From contig MBPM02000015.1 in NCBI GenBank assembly GCA_001695595.3, positions 434,001 through 498,000 on the forward strand: 64,000 bases of DNA, read 5' to 3'. The notes beneath the pieces are model-generated. The model made no database searches and was not told the origin of the DNA. It was given only the letters and a program-made list of their open reading frames with translations. Shown piece after piece: positions 31,788 to 43,522 of this stretch. This stretch comes from Plasmopara viticola (taxonomy: Eukaryota > Oomycota > Peronosporomycetes > Peronosporales > Peronosporaceae). Position numbers and translations under genes: made by a program. Every line of letters starts with the position of its first letter. Position 1 is the first letter of the stretch.

Positions 31788-33639
31788 GGAGGGGTGAAGC
31801 TGTCTGGTCTATGTAGACACCGAACCTTCGCGCAACCTCAGCCCCCGGCTCTGACCCGCTTAAGATGCGACATTTTCATCGAAAGCTAGAGAATGGTTGT
31901 ACTGTACACATTTGTAAGGAAACGAGCATTTTAGAGTAATTACTCTTAATATAGAAAGCTTGAGCAAGCTCGTAGCCAGTTTCATGCTTTTGTCTTAACA
32001 TTTTGTTAAAAGATTTTCGGTACCAAATAAGAAGAGGCTAAGGCACCATATGAATTAATTAGATTCATATGAAACAAGGATATGCCGAAATCAACATTCA
32101 CCATTTGTGCTCACAATAAATAAAGAGTAAGATGCTACTATACTAGCGTTGCTGCAAAGCACGAGAGTGTGTGTGCCAACTGACTTTTGTTGTTCGCATG
32201 AAGATAATGTTGAACAGGTTCTTAACTCATGCGGCATACAAGAATGCCTCCTAGCTGCGTGCGCTGCATTTGTGTGAATATTTTCAGCTTAGCAAGCTGT
32301 TGCTCGTAAGAATGCGCCAGAAAGGATGCTATATCTGACCTTGTTGTGCATATCTCGCCACTGTCTTAAGTCAGCTGATTATAGTATAGGTTGACAATGG
32401 CTTAAGTCATCTGATTATAGTATAGGCTGACAATGAGTACAGTTTTCGCTAAAAGACTCGGCTTTAATGAAGATGTGCCTTTAGAAAAAAAAACTTTAAA
32501 ACCGAAGATGCATCGACGTCCAATTTTCGGTGCTCATATTTCGGGGTTCGTGTGCAAATAAGCGATCAGAGTATGTGGCATAAAGCTGAATAGTGTCGCA
32601 TTAAAATAGGGTATCCGTATGTGAGTCCATCAGACGCGAGAACGTTGCGGGCGCGTTCTTGTTGCTCTAATACTTAATTCTTTTTTGAATTTTTACATAA
32701 AATGTGGAAATAAAACCGATAATCGTATATTCGAAAAATATGTTTTTACGAATTGATTTAGGGAATCGTTACTATGCGCATAGGTTTTCTTAAAAAGATG
32801 CCCATAGCGTACCCCTTCTCAAGCTTTTTCGGCCTATGGAATGCCGCACAAATTTTGACATTAATTTTGCTGAAGCGGACGTAGAAACTCACGTTGCTTT
32901 GAACGAAAGAAAATCATGGCAGGTATTGTTCACGCGTACGAATCTCCAGCAGTTTTAAGTTTAGTAAAAAAGACTTGAGCAATTTGCGGTTCCAATAGAC
33001 GTCAGTTTAGCGCGAATTGTATCGGCATGTCGGGGGGCGACCGCAAAACCACAAGGCGAACATTGGCGAAGCTCACCATATTTAACGTGCAACTTGAGAT
33101 AGAGCTCGAAAGCGGGCCCTTACTGTATCCTGGTGACACAGTTTAGAGCAACGTTTCTTCCGGTAAGCTTTGAATTCTGCCAGCGCTTTCTTGCCTGCAA
33201 GGGTAGGCATGGTATGATTTCCGATGAATGGTTTGAGGAAAGGGTAGCTAGCACTTGTAGTGACGATGGACGGGGTGATTTAAGTTGCTCTTCAAGAGGA
33301 ATCAGCCACAGACAATCTCTCTTCAAAATGACGCGAATGATCAGTGCCTAACACTTAAGAAATTTGTCCGCAAATTCGTCCAATATCAATCCTATAAAGT
33401 AACATGCTGCTTTGGCTGTGGTAGGGAAGCTTACGTGATCCGTGCCTAGCTCAAAGGGTAGACAAATTGTAGCTCTGAAGGGTAGCTGGCAGAAACCAAG
33501 GTCTTAGAAGGGGACACGCATATAACCAGGCTTATCCTGGGGGTCTAAACGCAGACTGTGAAAACTCGGTCCCTAATAGACTGTTCGTGCTTCGCTAAGT
33601 AATCTAATATAACCGGTATTTTTTGTCTGATACTCCTAA
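31788..33639. other. gene-poor intergenic region
   Basis: A+T-rich, with no domain in any frame. It contains a short tandem repeat at 32364-32436. Small overlapping frames at 33120-33351 show no recognisable feature. Confidence 0.5.
32364..32436. repeat. two tandem copies of a 36-37-bp unit
   Basis: TTAAGTCAGCTGATTATAGT followed by ATAGGTTGACAATG is repeated once, with C/T and G/T differences. No function is apparent. Confidence 0.85.
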
Positions 33640-34797
33640 AAAGATTTTCGGAAAAGGTTGGGGTGACGCCCTCCTTCCAAGCGCGGGGGCTTAATGCTCG
33701 CGCGCTTCGGGCAGGTGCTCTCGGGCATCTGCAGGTCTCTAACGAGTCTCACCCTCGACGCGACGGTCTCCAGCACCAGGCCAAACCCCCTTCCACGCCC
33801 TTTATCGCGCCAACCGCATCCGGATTGGCTCCTTTAATGTGAATTCTCTAGGTTCGAAGCGCAAGAAGCACGTAACACTCCCCGAAGATCTCCGGCGCTA
33901 CCGCGTCGATATCCTTGGCCTCCGAGAAACCAAGATCTACGATAGAGGTGAGCACCGCATTGATGACTTCCTTCTAATCTTAAAAAAAAAAACGAAGCCA
34001 AGACCGAAGTCACCGAAATTCGCCGCCACTGCAACCCGTCGGGCGCCACTCGACACGCCCGATCCCGAGAAGAAACCTGGCACCACACTAAGAAGCTCGG
34101 AACACTCCTCGGCGATATTAAAGATCTATCCCGACGCAAGTCCCAGGCCACCCTCGCGCTCCACCGCCTCTGGTCCGTCTGGCTCCGCCCCACGTTCATC
34201 TCACCCAAGACACGCATTCGATTGTACAACACCTACGTTCTACCGATTCTGCTGTACAACTGGGCTCTTACCAAGTCAGAGCTCCACGGCCTCGAGAGTT
34301 TCTATCGCCGCCAGCTTCGCTACGCTCTTGGCTATCGCTACCCCCGACCCATTTCGAATGCAAGACTCTACGACCTCTGTGATGAGCGGCCGCTGAGACT
34401 ACGACTGACACAAGCTCGCTGGCGCCTGTTTGGCCATGTACTTCGCCGCAATCCCGACATTCCAGCTAACCTCCAGATGCGTGCCTACTTCTTCTCCACC
34501 GCAGCAAAATGGCGCGGACGTCCCCGCACCACGCTCCCCTCGACACTCGACCACAATCTTGTTTCCCGTGGCTCCGGCTTTCGACTCCGGACAGCACAAG
34601 TCCTCGAAGTGGTACGTACCCTTGCACAAGACCGAAAGAAATGGAAGACCCATACGACCTCGGTGCTGGATGCACTGCCCGCCGAACGAGACTCGACGTA
34701 TGCGGACACCACTCTATGCCGTGGACTAGCCAGACTGAGCCTAGCACGTGCATACCTTGGTAACGCGATAACGTAATACATTACATTACATTACTCC
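33640..34797 (+). mobile_element. internally deleted LINE (non-LTR retrotransposon)
   Basis: The 5' part encodes the beginning of an APE-type endonuclease (RIGSFNVNSLG near 33822, then YRVDILGLRETKIYD). After a run of A residues (about 33978-33992) the sequence jumps to the C-terminal part of the reverse transcriptase ORF: TRIRLYNTYVLPILLYN and RWRLFGHVLRRNPDIP (34210-34480), ending at 34776. The catalytic RT core is absent. A short (ATTAC)n tail at about 34774-34797 marks the 3' end. This is a dead element, more G+C-rich than its surroundings. The clade cannot be fixed from this piece. Confidence 0.88.
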
Positions 34798-36160
34798 TAA
34801 AGAGCAACACAGACGATTCGATTCAACTTTACTGGCTGATGTTTTTTTGTGTTTTGCCTCTTGAAACGAAAATAGACCTGGCAGTCAATGTTGAGGATCT
34901 TGGTAGCACTGTTTTTAATTCCTATTTTACTGGTGGGAATGATTTATTAATAAATTAGATCCCAAGCTTATTAAACATTATAAAAACTTGGTAAATATGG
35001 CTTGATTCTAGGCACGTCATGACTATGAAAGCGCAAGCCTTGAATCGATCAATGGGGTAAGGCCACAGACTGCAGCCAGTGGATCCCGCCCAAATCAGCT
35101 TGAGTATGCTCTCATAATCTTGGTAGATCGTTTGATCCGTTACACGCCCAAAATGAATCTGAGATGTGTTAAACAGCTGAAATCTACACAAACTAACGTC
35201 ATACAGAATCTTCATGGCGAGCAATTAAAGGATCTTCTCAACATTTTTCGTACGCTTCGGCGAAATCCACTGGCGCCACCGGCTGCCGCGCTAAAGTAGT
35301 ATTATGATACGGATAGCATTGCTTTAGATGCGCTACAACTAGCCTCGGATACGATCGATATACATAGATCCGCAAGAATCCTGGGTAGTGTTGTTCCACA
35401 GATGGGTGACAAAGCATAATAGACCTCTATGGGCGAGTAACGTAGGACTGCATGACAAACCGATTACGTTTGCTTTATACCGGTTTGATGAAGCGCCACC
35501 GATAGCGGGTAACTCTACATCGAAGACTAGAAAGAGGAAGCAGAACTTAATTTGCAGTACAACCTTAAAAACACGCAGAGTTACGAAAACTTCGAAGTTA
35601 CTGAGTACCTAGCTAAGTTGGAAGCAGAAGACGTATTTATAGTAGTGCGTCTGAAGATGAAATCTTTAAATATAGACACGTTCTTTGTTTTCGATGAGGA
35701 TGCCTTAAAATAGCCTTATGGATATCATACGCTGTGCCTGGAATCAAATTTTTCAAAGACTTGGTAATTTCTTTGTTGGAGAATAACTCAGATATAGTGT
35801 TTTGGCATCCAAGTACAAGATTGAAAAGTCAGACATGTATCTCCCAATAATAAACATCTTTCCAAAAGCAATCTGAGTTTTTTAATGTCTTCTCTGCTTA
35901 GATACCGAAACTGGTTAAGATACGTGACATTATACTATATATTTTAACTAGATGAGCTAAAAGATAACTAAGTTACCTTCTGAAGTGTAATTGAGTCGTG
36001 CAATAAAGTATCGAAATCTTCAGTGAAAGCGGATTCCTGGTCTTTGGGGAGAGCGTTCTAGTCGTAACTTGAGGTAAGAGTGAAATTTATTTCACACCGA
36101 CGTGTTGATGTGCGGGGAGGGTGCTGCGCCAGTCACGGATCTGGTCTTACTCGAACTAAC
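34798..36160. other. intergenic, no gene seen
   Basis: A+T-rich. An 89-codon minus-strand frame at 34955-35224 (MLAMKILYDVSLCRFQLF...) has no identifiable domain. The segment around 35690 (TCGATGAGGATGCCTTAAAATAGCCTTA) resembles part of the 9.6-11.3 kb degenerate duplication. Confidence 0.4.
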
Positions 36161-36161
36161 A

Positions 36162-36181
36162 TCACGCCTTTCGGGGCGTGA
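36162..36181. other. small GC-rich hairpin
   Basis: TCACGCC and GGCGTGA form a 7-bp stem around a 6-base loop inside A+T-rich DNA. It lies just before the AAAGCG repeat array and may belong to the end of a long terminal repeat. Confidence 0.55.
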
Positions 36182-36429
36182 GCGCACGTTTTAATATCAC
36201 TTTGTGGTATAAAAACAAAGCATGCGACGATTTTGCGTGGTGGGAAGCCGTTTACCTGACCAGTTTACGTGGCTCCACTATATGCGTGAAAAAGTCTGCT
36301 TCCTTTAGCCAAACGGAGTTATCTCCTGGCAACACTCGGGCTCGAATGGTTATGACGATGACGAATCTTCTTGAGATCTTGGAATTTTGTTTTGGCAGAA
36401 GAAGTTGGTATGGAATTGAAATAACTTGA

Positions 36430-37030
36430 AAGCACGGAAGTCGATAGCTAAGTGTAACCGCCGGTCTCGAAAGGCATGTATCGCGAAAGCGGTCACCCCA
36501 AAACAAAATAAACTTGCAGTCGCGCAAGGAGAGAACTAAAATCAGTTCTGCGTTCAAATAATGAGCGAAAGGCTTGAAGCGCGATAAAGCGTGAAAAGCC
36601 CGCTGGTCTCGAAAGATGACTAGCATGTATCGCGAAAGCGATCACCCCAAAATATAAGTAATCTTGCGACCGCGTGAGAAAAGAGCTGAATTAGTTCCGC
36701 ATTCCGATAAAGGAATAAAAGTTAGAAGCTTGTAAAGGCTAATAAAGCGTAACAAAGCTTGTAAAACTCATAAAGCGTAAAAACGCGATAGAGTTGATAA
36801 AGCATGAAACGGTTTAAAAGCGCAATACAGCTTATAAAACTTGTAAAGCGTAAAGCGTGCAAAGGCTTACAAAGCCAAAAAAAAGCTTTAAAGCGTGGAT
36901 CGTGAATCTAGCGATTTTCGTAAAAAAACTCCACATCCGCGTGAAGTAAAACTGAAGCAGTTTCGCATTTTCAATGAAGAAAGTACTAATGGATAAAACC
37001 AACAGTAAAGCGCTGAAATTCACAATGATC
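36430..37030. repeat. repeat array rich in AAAGCG/AAAGCTT motifs
   Basis: A block with GGTCTCGAAAG, CATGTATCGCGAAAGCG and TCACCCCAAAA occurs at about 36463 and again at about 36604 (period about 140 bp). It is followed to about 36900 by many imperfect units of the type TAAAGCGTAAA and AAAGCTTGTAAA spaced 10-20 bp apart, with further AAAGCG units to 37015. Strand composition is strongly purine-rich. It may be an LTR or satellite-like repeat; no coding frame fits. Confidence 0.7.
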
Positions 37031-40000
37031 GAGTGAAATAAATCCAAAAGTTAGGCGCTTCAATACATGATAAATGGGTCTTCGAAAACGTGCTGGTTCC
37101 ATTCATGTTTAAACGAGTTTAGCTGAAATTTGTACCGGTGCGAATTTGCGAGCCGTGAATGCGTAAGAACAGTAAATAGCCGCTGTAAATGGAGGCGTAT
37201 CATTGGTATGGTTTGATATTTGATATTCCTGATCATCGCCGACATTCTGTGTTTGGAAATAAAACAGAAAATGTGTTATAAAGCTTACGCTGGCATTGGA
37301 AGTGCACTCTGCGTAAAGAAGGTCAGCGTTTTCGAATCTGACGCAAGCCTACATACGGTATAAGTAGTCGCTGAGACGTCTTGACGCAAGGTCTTTAAGC
37401 TACGTCGAGTAACTGCATTCCTTTGTTGTAATTTCTAGCTAGGACAGTGGCTTAAAATGTATGACCTTTCCATCACATGTCTTTTCAGCATTTTGATTAA
37501 TACTACCACGGGCAACATCAGCCGCTGTATGGCCCCTTGTTCTTTCTCTACAAAACAGGTCGAGCGTTGGGAAAACATTTCAAAGCGCTGGAAACACCAA
37601 AGAGCTTAAAGAGGCTCGAATCAAGGCACCATACTTAAGACGTTATACAGGGAACACGGCGCGAATCAAGACGAAAAGGCTTTTACTTTCTTGAAGCTCG
37701 ATCCGTAAAAATAGTTTAAATATCCGTTTTGGCTTGAAATGCGTTTCTTTATATTTGAAGCCGTGGCATTGACGTACGCTACCTCACACTTTACCACCGC
37801 GTATCGAATGCTCTCCTTTTTTCTCTTTACATCTCTACCATTTGCTTGATGTGCTTAGTGAACCCCGCCCAAAATGATTACACATTTCTCAATTTAAATA
37901 ATTGCCAGCCTCGAGCAAATCAATAGCATTGCTTGCTACGCTACTTAATATCTCTTTCAGTATGTAAACCTCGGCACAAATTGTCGCACCCCTTTTCAAT
38001 TTAGGCGTGGTAATTTTTTAAAGGGCTACATCACCTAAGTAAGCACACTTCTCACTCAGCTTTGCACTTTACTTTCCCCGGTATACTTTTTCAGCTTGAC
38101 ATTGACTCGTGTTTCGCTTGAGCTTTCGTCAAAACAATATCTTATCCTTAGATACGCTTGTTGCGGACTCGGTCTCGACATTCAGTACCAATTTAAATAT
38201 TAAGTCCGATCGACTTGCATGCCTTTCGTTTTTCATTGCCAAATTTGAAGTAGTTACGCAAAATATTGCTCACGCTTAACTTCTAATACCAATCTAGATT
38301 TAAAACATTAGATGACTTTTTCCGGTGTTCGATGTATTCGAGTTATCACTATTATGAAGTTCTTTATCTGTCGTTTCACCTGCTTACTACTGAATACCAT
38401 CAGCATCAACCTCTCCGTTTTGTCGCCACATCTTGAGTTCACGAACAAATACGGTCGCATCAATTATCTATCCTGGACACGAGAAGATCACAAAGGAGCC
38501 CGCGGCTTACCGCGGCAATCCAGAAAAGGCTGCACTATTTACAGGGATCTCAAGGTAGCGACAGGAATTTTTTTGTAAGATGGGCAATTGTTCGCGTGCA
38601 CGGTTGCCTATCACACTACACAATACAAGGGCTTGCACTTAACAATGCAGTTTACGCATCTACGGGCTTCACAATATTCTTAACGAATGAAATATAGAAG
38701 CTCCATGAGCCTATTACTTATAGGTGTCTGTGCAAAGACCACTCTTCGATAGTCATCTGACTTTGGTCAGCATGCCATGACATTTGGCTTTTCTTTTCTC
38801 TTTCAGTGACGAAATAGTCGATACCAAAACGTTGGGTCTTAAATGTTGTATACTTTTGCAAATTTATCTGATTGCATATCTTGCCTGAGTATTTCCACAT
38901 AGGTGTTTGGAATCTACGCGCCCAAAAGATTTCGAGCAATCTTTATTCTCTCTAATAAATATTGTTTACTTACTCGATCCAGAGCTACAGAAAGAAGAAG
39001 AAAGCATCACAACAGTAAGTTACTTACTCCAAGCTTCGTTTTGGATACACGGCTCACCTAGTAGTCAAAGAAGCGAATACAATCATTAAGTACTGGATGC
39101 TTTTCTGTGTTCGAAATTACATTGTCGACGTCAATGCGAGCTCATGCTCGTCGCTGCATTGGGTATAAAGTTATGCAGTCAACTCTTACTAAGCTCATTC
39201 TTTGGACGAGACATTTCTTTGGAAGGTAATGATGTCCGTCGTTCAGTCATCAAAAACTTTTCTATGCGGTGCATAAGCCTCATAACTCACAAAGACGCAG
39301 CCGACTATGATCGACCAAAAACTAATTCTCTCTACTAATACTTGCATATCTGCTGTTATAACAATTGCTGGCAGTGATTTATTGTAAACTCTAAGCAGCA
39401 AAATGTCAGATGCTTCGACGAAGCTTTTCTTGCAAAAAAATCAACGTGTGTTTAGCGGCTCTAATGCGGCGCTTATAATTGAGTAGGCGTCGCCAATGAG
39501 AAGCAACCTGACACTGCCTACGAGTACAATTCACTGGTAGCTAATTTGCCCGACTGCATTGATGTTAGGCTAGATTAAATAACTCGGTTTTTGAAAAAAA
39601 ATTGACATCGATTCTTATACAAGTTAGGACAAGAAATGGTGCATCTTCCTCCTCTGTAATAGATGCACCAAGATCCCCTCACACATATGGCATCCTACCT
39701 CTCTACCTGTTTTGTCATCGTTAGGACTCGACCGACTGTTTGTATAGAAGTCACAAGTGTGGTAAATAACACTCATTTCTACGTAAATCAAGTCTTTGTG
39801 GCCAAAGCACATTGGTGTACTCCGGAAATTGCTGTACGCTGAGGTGCTGTCAAGCAGACCTTCTCACAGCGGTCTACTTTTCCTAAAATAGTCATACATT
39901 AGTAGAACTCTGCGTTCTATAAGTTCGTCCGACAGCCTGATCTTTGGCATTACAAAAGTACTTATTGCCGACGTCACGGAAGTAAGTGGTGTGTGTACTT

Positions 40001-40063
40001 CAATTGGTAATTGCGACGTATCACTATGTATCAACGGTAATTCTGCTATTGTATGTGTCCACC
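37031..40063. other. gene-poor intergenic region
   Basis: Long A+T-rich stretch with no recognised domain, apart from one possible small secreted protein at 38354-38578. Confidence 0.45.
38354..38578 (+). CDS. possible small secreted protein
   Basis: A 74-aa frame begins MKFFICRFTCLLLNTISI, a fair signal-peptide-like N-terminus, and continues with a short basic region (GARGLPRQSRKG). No RXLR-dEER motif and no family were found. It could be a fortuitous frame in decayed DNA. Confidence 0.2.
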   Translation: MKFFICRFTCLLLNTISINLSVLSPHLEFTNKYGRINYLSWTREDHKGARGLPRQSRKGCTIYRDLKVATGIFL

Positions 40064-42652
40064 TTATCCAAAGAGGACACGGCGCAGTAAGTCTGCAAAC
40101 TGACTTCCGGATGCCTCATCAACGCCCTTAATCGTAGCTCGAAGTGTGCGATTGGCCTTTTCAACAAGAGTCTCTGACAAAAAGTACCGGCCTTGCGTAT
40201 CTTGCGCATAAAAGAAGAATTTGTACTGGGACCCGACGTCGCCCGAGGCCATTGTGACAATGCCGCGCGATGCAAATGCTTGCTCCAGCTCGTTTTGTGG
40301 AGGCAGCGTTGGAAGTTGCACCACAACTTCAGCCACCACTGGTCGACTACCCCACTGGCTTTGAAACGTTGCGGCATCCATGACGGGTGAAGGGACCAGC
40401 GTCAGGACTGAGCCTGTTGCCTGCGGCAACGGAGAGCCACCCGAAGTCGAGCCAAAGTCCATATCTAGCAAGTCCATACTGGGTGCTACTGGTTGTGGAG
40501 GCGGGGCAGATGCGTATTGTTGTTGCTGTTGCTGTTGTTGTTGCTGTTGTTGTTGCTGGTGAAAAGGTGGGGTACTGATCGCGTCCTCGTCGCCTTCCTC
40601 TTCTTCCACAGCATCATCAAGAGGTGCAGTGGGGCCAGCCAAGTGTGTCGACGATATAAAGAGCTCGCTTGGCTTGTTATATACCACAGCAAGCGAGTTA
40701 AATTCTTGAAAGAGTTTGTCCATCAAATCCGTCTCAATCGACTCAGCAAACACGCTCACTATCTCCTCTGTGCGAAATTGAGCCACGATAGCAGCGGCCT
40801 GCTCCGTGGGCTGCTGTTCTAGCAGCCGATAGTACAACAAGGCACGATCACGGACATCCTGGTGATTCGACTCATTGATGGCAGATCCAAGTAGACGCCC
40901 CAACATGCTTTGCATCTCGGGTGGACGTTTAAAGAATAGTTTCATCACTGCAGCCAAGAGCTCCAAGAGAACAGAGGGTGAAGCTTCATCGCTAAAGTCA
41001 TCGACGAGTTTTTCTAAAACGTACGGCGCGCGCCGCAAGTCCTGACCAAATTCACCCAGTATCCACACGACCGCAGCCTTTGCGGCAGGCTGCCCCACTG
41101 CAGAGATAATGCGACACAACACGGGCAAGACATCGTGGCGTTTGTCTGGGTATTTGCGTAACAAGTCCTTCATGACAACCAGACTTTCGTCGCGCACGTA
41201 GTCGAGGTCGAGCTCTAAGAAATCCACCATCGTATCCATAATGTGGTCTTGCATCTGCTCCACTAACTGTTCAGCCGCGTGCTGACCATAAGCCTCAGGG
41301 ACGTTGCCCCCGTTAGGATACTGCTGAGGGATCGTGTTCTTTGATAGATTGGGACTTACTGCAATGTCGGCAATCGCCCGAATCGCCCGGCGAGCAAGCT
41401 CCTGGTCCACGTCCGTCACGTATTCGCTCAACTCGGTGACAATATCGGCCACATTGGCGCCATCGGCAACAAGAGCTAAAATGTCAATCTTGACGTACTT
41501 GACGTGCGTAGGCTCATTGTATCGGTTATAAAATTGGCGGTAATCGCGACTAAACACATGTGGCTTTTTGCTCACGAGCAGCAAAATGTGATGCAGCACA
41601 CAGTAGTTAACTTCATGACTCCCGCCGGCCATGAGCGTCAAGAGTGGTTGACGCATGCGCTCAAAGACCTGGTCTTGGATCTGTTCCATGCCACGCGCTT
41701 GTGTGAGATTAAAAAAACACTTGGCTGTCCCCAGTACCACCGCACTATTAGACACGCGAAGGCACTGCTCAAGAGTGTTCATGATCGTAAACACTTCGTC
41801 TGGACCCGTGGGTTTGTACTTGGCAACAATCTGCAAAATGTTGCATTGACCCCATTCGTTAAAGTCCGAAATACGGCTCAACAAGTGCAAAACAATGGGC
41901 TGATTGATAGCAATCCCTCCTTCATCCGCCATGATCTCATTAAGAGCCACTAAACAGTTCGAAACAACCTGCGGGTCACGGTCTCGAATCATATTGTACA
42001 ACGTATCAATCATGTCGCTCTCTTTAATGATCTCGGGATTCAGCGAGTAAACTTTCAAGATCCCAATGACTCCAGTCTTGCGTACATAGGCACTCGTGTC
42101 CGTTAACGACGCTTGCAACGGGTCGTGAATGTACTCGAGGATCGAGTCAAGACGAAGAGAACAAAGCGAGCGCAACGCCAGGCCACGAACCATTGGATCT
42201 TCATTCCGGCAATCGTTGAGAAGCGTGTTGATGCACATAATAGCCAATTCCGAGTTCTTTTGCGCGTAATTCGTGAGGTAGAGATACACCATTTTCTTGG
42301 AAATCAGGTCTTTCGTGTCGACACACAAGACCATCTCACTAAAGAGTCGAGAGACATCGATGCCAAGCGTCATGTAAGCAATCACCTTTTTAATGATCTC
42401 ACGCTTGCGCTTGACATCCTTTTCGACCGTCACTTCCCGCAACAGCTACGAAAGATACACACTTAAGGCCTTGCATTCAGATTTAATCAAAGGCAATGTA
42501 CGCACGTTCTTGAGTTCATTCACTTCGCCCTTTTTCTTGTCAGTAAAGTAATTCGGATTGCTGCTGCCCGCGGGACGTTGTACACCGGGTGCAGGAGGCG
42601 GTGCCATGCTCCCAGGGGGAGGAGGGCCGTGTGACGGGTAGGAGGGATTCAT
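40064..42652 (-). CDS. AP4B1: AP-4 complex beta subunit
   Basis: Large adaptor subunit of the AP-4 coat, which sorts cargo at the trans-Golgi. Two exons (42652-42506 and 42445-40064) flank a 60-bp intron and give 842 aa. The N-terminal NPNYFTDKKKGEVNELKN spliced to LLREVTVEKD is typical of beta-adaptins. The long HEAT/armadillo trunk (residues about 40-620) contains DVSRLFSEMV, KKMVYLYLTNYA, MVRGLALRSLCSLR and YVRKTGVIGILKVY, closer to AP-4 beta than to AP-1/2 beta. A Gln tract (CTG/TTG codons, about 40516-40557) lies in the hinge. The C-terminal ear-like region follows. AP-1/2 beta is the alternative. The gene diverges from dUTPase. Confidence 0.9.
40516..40557 (-). repeat. trinucleotide repeat encoding a Gln tract
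   Basis: Interrupted TTG/CTG units on the plus strand encode 14 consecutive Gln in the AP-4 beta hinge. Length polymorphism would be expected. Confidence 0.9.
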
Positions 42653-42793
42653 GCGGAAATCTGACGTGGAAACTTACGTGTACGTCACACCACACCATTG
42701 ACCACCACTCTGCTTCTGTCGGGATATTGTCCAATCCACGCCGCTTCCGCTAGAACGACCGGTCCACACTCTTTCATCTTGCTGCCGCACTCG
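42653..42793. promoter_or_regulatory. shared divergent promoter of AP4B1 and DUT
   Basis: Only 141 bp separate the two start codons, so both transcripts must start here or overlap. No TATA box is obvious. The stretch includes pyrimidine-rich, initiator-like sequence (CTTTCATCTTGCTGCC) close to the DUT start. Confidence 0.6.
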
Positions 42794-43522
42794 ATGGCAC
42801 TGAAGCGTAGCCGCGCCGCCCCAATTCTTCGGGTCAAGAAGATGACTGCGGCAGCAATCCTCCCTACGCGTGGCTCGATCCTTGCAGCAGGTCTGGATCT
42901 CTCGGCTGCTTACGACGCCATTATCCCAGCGAAAGGCAAAGGTCTTGTCAAGACTGACCTCGTCATTGCCGTGCCTGACGGATGTTATGCGCGCGTGGCG
43001 CCTCGCTCGGGTCTTGCGTGGAAGAATTTTATCGACACGGGTGCTGGCGTTATTGATGCCGACTACCGTGGCAACGTGGGCGTGATCTTGTTTAATCACT
43101 CGAGCGACGACTTTATTGTCAAGCGTAAAGACCGTGTAGCGCAGCTTATTCTCGAAAAGATTGAGTACCCAGAGGTGCAGGAAGTAGACGAAATTGAGGA
43201 CACGGAGCGAGGCGTCGGCGGCTTTGGCAGCACTGGCGTGAGCATTCCGGTCGCTAAGAAAGCGCGCGTGGTGAGCGACAGATCGACAGAAAGCGAGGAA
43301 GATGACGACTTTGACACTGTGTTTAAGGCAATCGAATTGTTGTCGGTGAAGAAGGTGATGGACGGTGAGTTTCGCATTCGACTTAAAGACAAGCTATTTA
43401 CGGCTTCCACGAGACAATTTAAATTGCTTCACAAGGCTCTCGGTGACTATCTCGATGATGGAGATGGCTCCAAGGCGATGGAGTGGATCAATGCTTTTCT
43501 TAAATCCAGCGAACATCATTGA
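42794..43522 (+). CDS. DUT: dUTPase with C-terminal extension
   Basis: Hydrolyses dUTP to dUMP and pyrophosphate, keeping uracil out of DNA. From the Met at 42794 the protein has 242 aa; an upstream in-frame ATG at 42698 is possible but adds a non-conserved leader. All five trimeric dUTPase motifs are visible: [44 protein letters not shown] and the C-terminal [10 protein letters not shown]. Normally the chain ends about here. In this protein about 95 more residues follow, acidic at first ([13 protein letters not shown]) and then helical ([17 protein letters not shown] ... [15 protein letters not shown]). The extension has no family I recognise. A single exon. Confidence 0.92.
   Translation: MALKRSRAAPILRVKKMTAAAILPTRGSILAAGLDLSAAYDAIIPAKGKGLVKTDLVIAVPDGCYARVAPRSGLAWKNFIDTGAGVIDADYRGNVGVILFNHSSDDFIVKRKDRVAQLILEKIEYPEVQEVDEIEDTERGVGGFGSTGVSIPVAKKARVVSDRSTESEEDDDFDTVFKAIELLSVKKVMDGEFRIRLKDKLFTASTRQFKLLHKALGDYLDDGDGSKAMEWINAFLKSSEHH

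Noticed and set aside
36100..36180. A possible tRNA gene around the GC hairpin
   Set aside because: Only one 7-bp stem is present. No cloverleaf, T-loop consensus or acceptor pairing could be found.
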